NCBI GenBank assembly: GCA_964639255.1 | Contig: CAZXDP010000029.1 | Span: 1 to 32,158 of the forward strand | Direction: 5' to 3' | From: NZQO01 sp964639255 | Lineage (GTDB): Bacteria; Bacteroidota; Bacteroidia; Flavobacteriales; Flavobacteriaceae | DNA: 32,158 nt | Shown here: positions 14,304 through 22,283 of the stretch, piece by piece | Numbering within the stretch: position 1 is the stretch's first letter | Layout of the letters: each line of letters begins with the position of its first letter | Translations under genes and position numbers: made by a program | The notes under the pieces: model-generated | Told to the model about the DNA's origin: nothing | The model's input: only the letters and a program-made list of their open reading frames with translations | The model's database searches: none

Positions 14304-17300
14304 ATGAAAAAGCTGTTTTTCCTTTCTTTTTTACTAGTAGTCTCCGCTGTAGGCGCCCAAACATTAACTATGGATCTGTTAAAAGATCTCAAGCCCCGTA
14401 ATATAGGGCCTGGGGGAATGTCGGGTCGCGTTACCGCCATCGATGTGGTTACTGAAAATCCAGATATTATGTACGTAGGCACCGCCTCTGGTGGATTATG
14501 GAAAAGCACCAGTGCCGGTATCGATTGGAAGCCGGTTTTCGATAACCAGCCAACCGCGTCTATCGGCGCCGTGGCCATTCAGCAAAGTAATCCGTCGGTG
14601 ATTTGGGTCGGAACAGGTGAAGGAAATCCGCGCAACAGCCTTAACGGCGGCTTCGGTGTCTACAGATCATTGAACGGCGGTAAAACTTGGGAATCTATGG
14701 GCCTTGAAAATACCCGCCATATCCATAGAATTATCGTGCACCCTACAGATCCCAATACGGTCTATGTTGGCGCTATTGGGTCTCCTTGGGGAGAGCACCC
14801 AGAACGGGGTGTTTACAAAACTACCGACGGCGGCAAGACTTGGAACAAAATTCTATTTGTCAACAATAAAACCGGAGTGGCCGATATGGTGATGGATCCC
14901 TCAAACCCCAATAAGCTCATCGTAGCGATGTGGGAGCATAAGCGGGAGCCTTGGTTTTTTACCTCGGGCGGCGAAGGCTCTGGCCTGTATGTTACGTACA
15001 ATGGAGGCGAAACTTGGGAGGAACGAACCGATAAGGATGGCCTGCCCAAAGGCGACTTAGGTCGTATGGGTATTGCCATAGCCGCAAGTCAGCCCAATAT
15101 TGTATACGCCCTTGTAGAAGCGAAGAAAAATGCCCTCTATAAAAGTAAGGACGGCGGTTTCACCTGGAAGAAAGTAAACGATGATATGAACGAGATTGGC
15201 AATAGGCCTTTTTACTATGCTGAAATCTATGTCGATCCAGAGAACGAGAACCGATTGTATTCAGTATTTACCTATGTCAACGTTTCCGAAGATGGGGGAA
15301 AAAGTTTTGAGGAGCTTATGCCCGCTTATGGGGTAGACAATGGAGTTCACCCCGATCACCACGCTTGGTGGATCCACCCAACCGATGGTAGCTTTATGAT
15401 GGATGGCAACGACGGCGGACTCAACATTACGCACGACCGTGGAGAAACCTGGCGATTTATCGGTAACCTTCCAGTAGCTCAATTTTACCACATTGCCGTA
15501 GATAATGAATTTCCTTACAATGTCTACGGCGGAATGCAGGACAACGGTTCTTGGAGAGGCCCCGCCTATGTTTGGAAAGATCAAGGTATTCGCAATAGCT
15601 ATTGGCAAGAAATTTCATTTGGTGATGGTTTTGATGTCGTCCCAGATCCAGACGACAGCCGGTATGGCTGGAGCATGAGCCAACAAGGCTACGTAAGCAG
15701 GTACGATTACCTAACGGGCAATAATTACACGGTGCGTCCCACCCACCCCGACCCAGATACGCACCTTCGCTTTAACTGGAACAGTGCCATCAATATCGAT
15801 CCATTTAATTCAAATACACTTTACTTCGGAAGTCAATTTGTTCACAAGAGTACCGATAAAGGGTTAACGTGGGAAATCATTTCGCCCGATTTAACCACCA
15901 ACGATCCAGAAAAACAGAAGCAGAGCGAAAGCGGCGGACTCACTATGGACGCCACAGGAGCCGAAAACCACACCACCATTTTGGTGATAGAGCCCTCGCC
16001 CTTGGAAAAGGGAATGCTATGGGTTGGCACCGATGACGGTAAGGTGCACTACACACAAAATGATGGAGAAACTTGGACTGAGGTTTCCAAGAACCTTAAA
16101 GGACTTCCCGAAGGTAGCTGGATAGCACAAATTAAAGCTTCTAATAAAAACAAAGGCGAGGCGCTGCTTATCGCCAACGACTACCGCCGCTTTAATTACA
16201 CACCCTATGCCTACCGAACCACCAACTACGGAAAATCTTGGGAACGCATTGTAGACGAGAATGATGTACTAAGCTACACTCTTAGCATCGTAGAAGATCC
16301 CGAAGAAGGTAATTTGATGTTTCTGGGCACTGATGACGGATTGTATCTTTCCATAGATGCTGGGAAAAACTGGACAAAATATACCAAAGGCTTCCCCACA
16401 GTGTCAGTGAAAGATTTAGTCATCCACCCGCGTGAGCACGATTTAGTGATTGGCACCTTCGGAAGGGCCGCCTGGGTACTCGATGATATTCGTCCGCTAC
16501 GCGAAATCGCTAAAAATCGACGTCTGCTGGAAGAAGAGATCAAGGTTTTCGATCCTCCCACGGCTTATCAAGCTGCGTACCAGCAGCCAACGGGCAGTCG
16601 TTTTGGGGCAGATGCTATGTATCACGGTGAAAACCGTCCCTATGGCGCGCGCATTTCCTATTATTTTAAAGCCGAAGATAAAGCCAAAGAGGAAACAGCA
16701 TCCGAAGAAAAGAGCGATGATGCTGAAGAAACCGCTTCCGAAGAAAATATGGACGGAAAGCACGCCGACAGCCTGTATCTGAGAATTTATGACGGCACCC
16801 GATTGATACGTACCCTAAAACAGAAAAAACCCGATAGTACAGGTATTTACACCTGGCGCTGGTATATGGACGAAGCGGGTGTTGATAGACCCTCCCGAAG
16901 CCTGAGGGAACGTAAAAACGAACCAGGTGGTGTCTCGGTAAAACCAGGCACTTACCGGTTAGAACTTTCTTCTAACGACCGTACCTCGCGGACTACCATT
17001 ACTGTAAAAAGTGATCCGCGTCTCGACATTCCGAAGCAGAAAATCGAGGAGAGCTACGCTGCCAACAAACGATTGGAAGCCATGATGCAAACTGCCGCCG
17101 ATGCCGTGGAACAACTGGTCACCAGTAAGAATACCGCGGAGGATTTCAGCAAAAAACTTAAGAAGGAAGATGAAAAAGCCTATAAAGAATATATTGACGA
17201 AAGCAAGAAAATGGTAAAACAGATAGATTCTGTCATCGCAATGTATTTGGGAAAGGAAGACGACCGCCAAGGTATCGTACGCAGTACAGACCCTAATGTG

Positions 17301-17522
17301 ATGACCCGAATCTACACGGCACGAAGCTATGTGGATAGCAGGCCCAATGGGTTGACAGCAACCGAGCAAAGGCTCCTTGATCAAGCAAGGGCTACCCTGG
17401 AAGACGCATTGCAGGCCACCAACAATTTTTTTGCCACCGAATGGCCCCAATTCAAGTCTAAACTAGATGCACTTGAGCTGTCACCCTTCAAGGAAACTAA
17501 AACGTTTACGCTTAAGGAATAA
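14304..17522 (+). CDS. Exported sortilin/BNR-repeat beta-propeller protein (glycosyl hydrolase-like)
   Basis: A 1072-residue exported protein with a signal peptide ending V-G-A-Q. About residues 25-740 are built from Asp-box (BNR) repeats of the form S-x-D-G-G-K-T-W. At least ten are seen, for example S-L-N-G-G-K-T-W, T-T-D-G-G-K-T-W, Y-N-G-G-E-T-W, K-D-G-G-F-T-W, T-D-K-G-L-T-W and Q-N-D-G-E-T-W, giving one or two beta-propellers of the VPS10/sortilin type. Residues ~790-820 are an acidic low-complexity insert with the heptad E-E-T-A-S-E-E duplicated. A FlgD-like Ig fold (~825-900, G-T-Y-R-L-E-L) and a helical C-terminal domain follow. Such proteins are often annotated as glycosyl hydrolases, but no catalytic residues are established. 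An S9 peptidase lipoprotein follows 29 bases later, suggesting a joint role in peptide or glycoconjugate handling. Confidence 0.9.
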   Translation: MKKLFFLSFLLVVSAVGAQTLTMDLLKDLKPRNIGPGGMSGRVTAIDVVTENPDIMYVGTASGGLWKSTSAGIDWKPVFDNQPTASIGAVAIQQSNPSVIWVGTGEGNPRNSLNGGFGVYRSLNGGKTWESMGLENTRHIHRIIVHPTDPNTVYVGAIGSPWGEHPERGVYKTTDGGKTWNKILFVNNKTGVADMVMDPSNPNKLIVAMWEHKREPWFFTSGGEGSGLYVTYNGGETWEERTDKDGLPKGDLGRMGIAIAASQPNIVYALVEAKKNALYKSKDGGFTWKKVNDDMNEIGNRPFYYAEIYVDPENENRLYSVFTYVNVSEDGGKSFEELMPAYGVDNGVHPDHHAWWIHPTDGSFMMDGNDGGLNITHDRGETWRFIGNLPVAQFYHIAVDNEFPYNVYGGMQDNGSWRGPAYVWKDQGIRNSYWQEISFGDGFDVVPDPDDSRYGWSMSQQGYVSRYDYLTGNNYTVRPTHPDPDTHLRFNWNSAINIDPFNSNTLYFGSQFVHKSTDKGLTWEIISPDLTTNDPEKQKQSESGGLTMDATGAENHTTILVIEPSPLEKGMLWVGTDDGKVHYTQNDGETWTEVSKNLKGLPEGSWIAQIKASNKNKGEALLIANDYRRFNYTPYAYRTTNYGKSWERIVDENDVLSYTLSIVEDPEEGNLMFLGTDDGLYLSIDAGKNWTKYTKGFPTVSVKDLVIHPREHDLVIGTFGRAAWVLDDIRPLREIAKNRRLLEEEIKVFDPPTAYQAAYQQPTGSRFGADAMYHGENRPYGARISYYFKAEDKAKEETASEEKSDDAEETASEENMDGKHADSLYLRIYDGTRLIRTLKQKKPDSTGIYTWRWYMDEAGVDRPSRSLRERKNEPGGVSVKPGTYRLELSSNDRTSRTTITVKSDPRLDIPKQKIEESYAANKRLEAMMQTAADAVEQLVTSKNTAEDFSKKLKKEDEKAYKEYIDESKKMVKQIDSVIAMYLGKEDDRQGIVRSTDPNVMTRIYTARSYVDSRPNGLTATEQRLLDQARATLEDALQATNNFFATEWPQFKSKLDALELSPFKETKTFTLKE

Positions 17523-17551
17523 ATCGTGTAGTCTCACCAAAAACCGAAAGT

Positions 17552-19495
17552 ATGAAAATGTATATCATTGTCATTGGGGCCGCGCTATCAGTTAGCGCCT
17601 GTAAGGAACGCACCGATGAATCTGTTGCAGCGGCACCATCTATCGAACAGTATACCATAGCGCAGTTTATGGATAACGAGAATGCCTATGCAAACGGTTA
17701 CTCGCCAGATAAAAGTAAAGTAATGCTTACCAGTAACCGCAGTGGTATTTTCAATTTGTACACCACTCCAGCAACGGGCGGCGAACTGCAGCCCATAACC
17801 CAATCGGATAGTGCTTCGATATACGGTATTTCCTATTTCCCGAACGATGAGCGTGTCCTCTTTCGAATGGATGGCAACGGCGATGAAATCTTCAAAATCT
17901 ATGTGAAGGATAGTGCGGGCGTGCGGGCTCTTACCCCGACTAAAAATGTGAGAGCACTCTTTAGGGGTTGGTCGAAAGACGGTAAAAGCTTTTTTTACGG
18001 TAGCAACGAGCGCGATGCACGGTATATGGATCATTATGAGATGGATATTGAAACCTTTACCCCTAGCCTAATCTATAAGACCGAGGATGGGATGGAATTT
18101 GGCGGTATGAGTGATGACCGTAAGTATGTAGCTCTTACCAAAAGCATTAATACCAATGACAGTGACCTTTTCCTACTGAATACTACCACCGGGGAACAGA
18201 CAAAAATCAACACTTCGCAAAGTAGCAATACCCCACAGGCTTTCGCCCCAGACGGAAGTGCCTTGTATTATACCACCGATGCTGAAGGAGAATTCAGTTA
18301 TCTAATGCGTTATGATATCAAGAGCGGCGAGCGCTCTACCGTCGCCCAACGCGACTGGGACATTACCGGTTTTTACTTTACCCACAACGGTACCTATCAA
18401 ATTCTCTTTACCAATGAAGATGCAAAAACAGAGATGGAAGTTACCGAAACAGCCACAGGAGATGCCCTAACCTTTCCTACTTTCGAGGGACAGAGTATAA
18501 CAGATGTTGAATTTTCGCGAGACGAAACGATGGCGTTGCTACGTGTGGGCGGATCGCACACGCCCACCAATTCCTATAGCTATAATGTAAATACGGGAGC
18601 GGTACACCAGCTTACAGATGTGCTAAACGACGCCATAGATGCAGACCATTTGGTCGCGGCCGAAGTAATACGTTATAAATCATTCGATGGATTGGAAATT
18701 CCTGCTATCTATTACCAGCCCAAGCAGGCTACTCCCGAAGCAAAGGTACCCGCAATGGTGTGGGTGCACGGGGGTCCCGGCGGACAGTCTCGACAAGGTT
18801 TCAACAGCACCATACAGTATTTGGTAAACCACGGGTACGCCGTACTGGCGGTGAACAATCGCGGTAGCAGTGGCTACGGAAAATCCTTTTATCAAATGGA
18901 TGATCAAAACCACGGAGATAAAGATTTGAAGGATGTCGTCGCTGGGAAAGATTGGCTCGCCGCGCAGCCTGTAATCGATGCTGAAAAAATTGGAATCATA
19001 GGCGGTTCCTACGGTGGCTATATGGTTATGGCAGCCCTTACCTACGCTCCTGAAGAATTTGATGTAGGTGTTAATATTTTCGGGGTAACCAACTGGTTGC
19101 GAACCTTAAAGAGCATTCCACCTTGGTGGGAGTCCTTCAAAGATGCCCTCTATACCGAAATGGGTGACCCCAATACCTCAGACTCGGTACGGCTCCGTGA
19201 AATTTCTCCGTTGTTCCATACAGAAAACGTGACGAAACCCTTAATGGTTCTGCAAGGCGCACAAGACCCTCGCGTGCTTCAGGTGGAAAGCGACGAGATC
19301 GTTGAGAATGTAAGACAGAATGGTGTGCCCGTAGAATATATTCTCTTTGAAGATGAGGGTCACGGTTTCGTTAAAAAGGAAAATCAGATAGAAGCGTATG
19401 GAAAGATAAAGGAATTTTTAGACCAATATTTAAAAAGGGGAAGGTCAGCGAGGACTGGATACGCAGTAAAAGCGGAACAATTTAAAGCTCGATAG
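17552..19495 (+). CDS. S9 family prolyl oligopeptidase-like lipoprotein
   Basis: A 647-residue serine peptidase. A short lipoprotein signal (A-L-S-V-S-A-C, lipid Cys at about 17) anchors it outside the cytoplasm. Residues ~30-370 form a TolB/DPP-like beta-propeller (S-P-D-K-S-K-V-M-L-T-S-N-R-S-G), and residues ~375-635 the alpha/beta-hydrolase domain. The catalytic triad is visible: Ser486 in G-G-S-Y-G-G-Y, Asp572 in G-A-Q-D-P-R-V and His604 in E-G-H-G-F. The oxyanion region V-H-G-G-P-G-G is intact. The family cleaves short peptides. No surface-export signal follows the Cys, so a periplasm-facing anchor is likely. It is probably cotranscribed with the BNR-propeller gene. Confidence 0.93.
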   Translation: MKMYIIVIGAALSVSACKERTDESVAAAPSIEQYTIAQFMDNENAYANGYSPDKSKVMLTSNRSGIFNLYTTPATGGELQPITQSDSASIYGISYFPNDERVLFRMDGNGDEIFKIYVKDSAGVRALTPTKNVRALFRGWSKDGKSFFYGSNERDARYMDHYEMDIETFTPSLIYKTEDGMEFGGMSDDRKYVALTKSINTNDSDLFLLNTTTGEQTKINTSQSSNTPQAFAPDGSALYYTTDAEGEFSYLMRYDIKSGERSTVAQRDWDITGFYFTHNGTYQILFTNEDAKTEMEVTETATGDALTFPTFEGQSITDVEFSRDETMALLRVGGSHTPTNSYSYNVNTGAVHQLTDVLNDAIDADHLVAAEVIRYKSFDGLEIPAIYYQPKQATPEAKVPAMVWVHGGPGGQSRQGFNSTIQYLVNHGYAVLAVNNRGSSGYGKSFYQMDDQNHGDKDLKDVVAGKDWLAAQPVIDAEKIGIIGGSYGGYMVMAALTYAPEEFDVGVNIFGVTNWLRTLKSIPPWWESFKDALYTEMGDPNTSDSVRLREISPLFHTENVTKPLMVLQGAQDPRVLQVESDEIVENVRQNGVPVEYILFEDEGHGFVKKENQIEAYGKIKEFLDQYLKRGRSARTGYAVKAEQFKAR

Positions 19496-19602
19496 GATAG
19501 TTTATACTTTTTCCGAAGCCGAAAGGGGTTTAATACCCTTCTGGAAGTATATAAAGAAAATATGGTAAACAGCGGTCTGCATCATTGAAAGTTAAATAAA
19601 AT

Positions 19603-20820
19603 ATGGCCCTTCAAAAAGTACAGTTTCCCAATAAGGAAGATCAGCTATTGGCGGGTAGGCTTGAGCTACCAGCCGATCAACATCCCCATAACTACGCCAT
19701 TTTCGCACATTGTTTTACATGTACCAAAAATTTGAAGGCAGTAAAAAACGTGAGCAGGGCGTTAACGGCAGCGGGATTTGCCGTACTACGGTTCGACTTT
19801 ACCGGGTTGGGCGAAAGTGAAGGCGATTTTGAAAATACAAATTTCAGCGGAAATGTAGCCGATTTGGTCGCCGCGGCCTCGTTTCTCAAAACTACCCATC
19901 AAGCACCTACATTGCTCATTGGCCATTCCCTAGGCGGTGCCGCTGTGCTTATGGCCGCAGCACAGATACCAGAAGTAAAAGCGGTAGCCACGATCAATGC
20001 TCCTAGCGATCCCGAACATGTAAAGCGGCATTTGCAGGACGATATCGAGTTTATTAAAAGCCAAGGTAAGGCGACCGTCTCCTTAAGCGGCAGGCCATTT
20101 ACCATTAAAAAGCATTTCCTTGACGATCTGGACAATCAGCCCATTCGCGAAACTATTAAGAATCTGGGGAAGGCATTATTAATTATGCACGCTCCCCAAG
20201 ATCGCACCGTTTCGGTTGAGAATGCCGAAAAAATCTATGTCGCAGCTCACCATCCAAAAAGCTTTGTATCACTCGATGGTGCAGACCACCTATTGAGCCG
20301 AAAAGAAGATTCCATCTATGTTGGAAACGTAATTGCCGGTTGGGCCTCTCGCTATGTACCAATGCCTTCTGAAACATCCATACAAAGCAAGCACGATGTT
20401 ACCGCCAGTTTAGGAAAAGAGGATGGTTTTACCACCGCGATGAAATTGGGCGACCATTACCTAACGGCCGATGAACCCGAAAGTTTCGGAGGAAACAATT
20501 TTGGCCCCTCACCCTACGAACTGGTATCGGCAGGACTCTCGGCCTGTACCGCCATGACCCTGCAAATGTATGCCAAGCGAAAAGGGTGGGATTTGCAACA
20601 TGTAGAAGTCCACACCAATTATAGCAAAACCCATGCGATCGATTGCAGCGATTGCGAAAACGAACAAGCCAAAATAGATACCTTTAACCGGTCTATAAAA
20701 ATGGAAGGCAACCTAAATGAAAAACAGCGTCAGCGGCTCTTGCAGATTGCCGATAAATGCCCAGTACACAAAACCCTTCATACAAAGACACAGATAATTA
20801 CTGAAGAACTCTTGCCATGA
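19603..20820 (+). CDS. Bifunctional alpha/beta hydrolase-OsmC fusion protein
   Basis: A 405-residue cytosolic fusion. Residues 1-250 are an alpha/beta hydrolase with Ser109 in G-H-S-L-G-G, Asp200 in A-P-Q-D-R-T and His229 in G-A-D-H-L. Residues ~265-405 are an OsmC/Ohr domain with the two redox cysteines Cys315 (G-L-S-A-C-T-A-M) and Cys386 (D-K-C-P-V-H-K-T-L). An additional C-S-D-C pair sits at 348-351. OsmC proteins reduce organic hydroperoxides, and a fused esterase could release or process the oxidised acyl substrate. This fusion is known in databases as a bifunctional family. Its stop overlaps the next start by four bases (ATGA), showing translational coupling. Confidence 0.93.
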   Translation: MALQKVQFPNKEDQLLAGRLELPADQHPHNYAIFAHCFTCTKNLKAVKNVSRALTAAGFAVLRFDFTGLGESEGDFENTNFSGNVADLVAAASFLKTTHQAPTLLIGHSLGGAAVLMAAAQIPEVKAVATINAPSDPEHVKRHLQDDIEFIKSQGKATVSLSGRPFTIKKHFLDDLDNQPIRETIKNLGKALLIMHAPQDRTVSVENAEKIYVAAHHPKSFVSLDGADHLLSRKEDSIYVGNVIAGWASRYVPMPSETSIQSKHDVTASLGKEDGFTTAMKLGDHYLTADEPESFGGNNFGPSPYELVSAGLSACTAMTLQMYAKRKGWDLQHVEVHTNYSKTHAIDCSDCENEQAKIDTFNRSIKMEGNLNEKQRQRLLQIADKCPVHKTLHTKTQIITEELLP

Positions 20821-21311
20821 CTCCATTGCAATCACGTCGGTTTGAAGTAAGTTTGGAAGGTACGCATGCCGTGGTCGTCCCCGATGCCATTGCCAAACCC
20901 TTTCTCGTGAACGACTCGAAGCGGGTTTTAGTAAAGGCCTTTTTTGAAGAAAAGGAAGTATCCTTTCATGCTGCTTTGCAAAAACGGCTGGGACGCTATC
21001 TCATTACCTTCGGAAAAAGACATCAAAAGGCACTGGGCATTTTTCCCAACGATTATTTTATGCTCCAATTGTTTGAAGATACTACAACCTACGGGGTAGA
21101 AATGCCAAAGGAAATGGAAGCTGTGCTGGAGAGCGATCCAGAAGCTATGCGTGCCTTCCAAACCCTGACTGATGGTAAGAAACGCTCGCTCATCTACCAC
21201 ATTAAACGTATAAAAACCTCTCAAACACGTATTGATAAGGCATTGCTCATCTCAGAAAATTTGAAAATGGGCATCCGTGACCAACGCGAACTATTAAAAT
21301 CGCACTATTAA
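20817..21311 (+). CDS. YdeI/OmpD-associated (OmdA)-like protein with DUF1905-type N-terminus
   Basis: A 164-residue soluble protein. The first ~90 residues (F-E-V-S-L-E-G, then V-V-V-P-D-A-I-A-K-P-F) resemble DUF1905. The C-terminal part has L-T-D-G-K-K-R-S-L-I-Y-H-I-K-R-I-K-T-S, which matches the bacteriocin-protection, YdeI/OmpD-associated domain. The biochemical role of the family is not established. The four-base overlap with the hydrolase-OsmC gene implies a shared pathway, perhaps oxidative-stress tolerance. An AT-rich hairpin (21341-21359) lies shortly after the stop. Confidence 0.85.
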   Translation: MTPLQSRRFEVSLEGTHAVVVPDAIAKPFLVNDSKRVLVKAFFEEKEVSFHAALQKRLGRYLITFGKRHQKALGIFPNDYFMLQLFEDTTTYGVEMPKEMEAVLESDPEAMRAFQTLTDGKKRSLIYHIKRIKTSQTRIDKALLISENLKMGIRDQRELLKSHY

Positions 21312-21357
21312 TTCCCTATTGAATTATTCTTTAAAATGCTAAGATTAATTTAAAATC

Positions 21358-21388
21358 TTGGCATAGTGCGTATTTCCCAGTACTTTTA
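21358..21388 (+). promoter_or_regulatory. Promoter of the superoxide dismutase gene
   Basis: TTG (21358-21360) is followed after 20 bases by TACTTTTA (21381-21388), one base from TAnnTTTG. The leader would be about 25 bases. Confidence 0.55.
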
Positions 21389-21420
21389 AGAAGGAAAATG
21401 TTCAACGTAATCAATTCACT

Positions 21421-22023
21421 ATGAAATATTCAATATTCATGCTCTCCGCCCTTGCGTGGGTGGTCTTGAGCAGCTGCAACGATGCCAATAAGAAAAGTGA
21501 ACAGGATGGGGATGCTACCCCAGAGGAAACCACCGAAATGGATGCACGAACTCCAGCAGACAATTCAGGTTCAAAGACCGTAGAATTTAAATTGGAAGCT
21601 AAAAGCGAGAGCCAAGCGACGGGGAAGGTTAGTTTTACTGAAGAAAATGGTATGGTAACCCTCAATGCGAAACTCTCAGGGCTTGAACCGGGCATTCACG
21701 CCATTCATATACACGAAAGTTCAGATTGTTCTGCGCCCGATGGTAAGTCGGCTGGAGGCCACTGGAACCCTACTTTTGAAGAGCACGGCAAATGGGGCGA
21801 TGACGATGGTTACCACAAAGGAGACATAGGCAACTTTGAAGCGGATGAAGACGGTTATGGTACAGTTACTATGACAACCGATGAATGGTGTATTGGCTGT
21901 AATGACGATACAAGAAATATTTTAGGCAAATCGATCATCGTTCACCAAGGGGCAGACGATTTTGTTTCCCAACCCTCTGGCGATGCCGGTGCGCGCGTTA
22001 GTTGCGGTGGTATCATTCAATAA
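21421..22023 (+). CDS. Cu/Zn superoxide dismutase lipoprotein (SodC type)
   Basis: A 200-residue enzyme that dismutates superoxide in the envelope. A lipoprotein signal ends L-S-S-C with lipid Cys19. A Glu/Thr/Asp-rich linker runs to ~52, and the rest is the SOD barrel. Copper ligands are His96 and His98 in H-I-H-E, bridging His114 in G-G-H-W-N-P, and His175 in I-V-H-Q. Zinc ligands are His114, His122, His132 and Asp135. Cys103 and Cys195 form the conserved disulfide and Arg192 is the active-site arginine. An additional W-C-I-G-C pair (157, 160) lies in a loop. The gene has its own promoter and terminator. Confidence 0.95.
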   Translation: MKYSIFMLSALAWVVLSSCNDANKKSEQDGDATPEETTEMDARTPADNSGSKTVEFKLEAKSESQATGKVSFTEENGMVTLNAKLSGLEPGIHAIHIHESSDCSAPDGKSAGGHWNPTFEEHGKWGDDDGYHKGDIGNFEADEDGYGTVTMTTDEWCIGCNDDTRNILGKSIIVHQGADDFVSQPSGDAGARVSCGGIIQ

Positions 22024-22046
22024 ATGAAAGACAATTTTAAATAAAG

Positions 22047-22077
22047 AACCCCGAGGCTATTTGCCTCGGGGTTTTTT
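22047..22077 (+). terminator. Intrinsic terminator after the superoxide dismutase gene
   Basis: A perfect 11-base-pair GC-rich stem (22047-22057 with 22063-22073), a TATTT loop and a T run give a strong rho-independent terminator 23 bases after the stop. Confidence 0.95.
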
Positions 22078-22178
22078 AGTAGGTCATTTCGTGGTGTTTC
22101 TTTTTAGGGACGCAATACAGTACGTTTACTTTATGTTTCACAACGCAGACCCTAGTATTTTGGCCGCACTATGATTCA

Positions 22179-22209
22179 TTCAAAAACAATACCAAACTCT
22201 GTTTTTGAA
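22179..22209. repeat. Inverted repeat in the convergent SOD/M36 intergenic region
   Basis: TTCAAAAACA at 22179-22188 is perfectly complementary to 22200-22209, with an 11-base loop. It lies 75 bases beyond the M36 stop on the minus strand. Closer to that stop a weak hairpin followed by CTTTTT (about 22227-22247) could be the actual M36 terminator. The rest of 22024-22283 holds nothing else recognisable. Confidence 0.6.
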
Positions 22210-22283
22210 ATCAGATAAACTGCTCAAAAAGCCCGGCAAGTTACCGAATTTTCCTGAACAGCTTATCATTTAAAACTTAAAAA

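Noticed and set aside
19504..19550. Possible nested hairpin after the S9 peptidase gene
   Set aside because: The stem needs wobble pairs and a bulge, and there is no T run, so I do not call a terminator.
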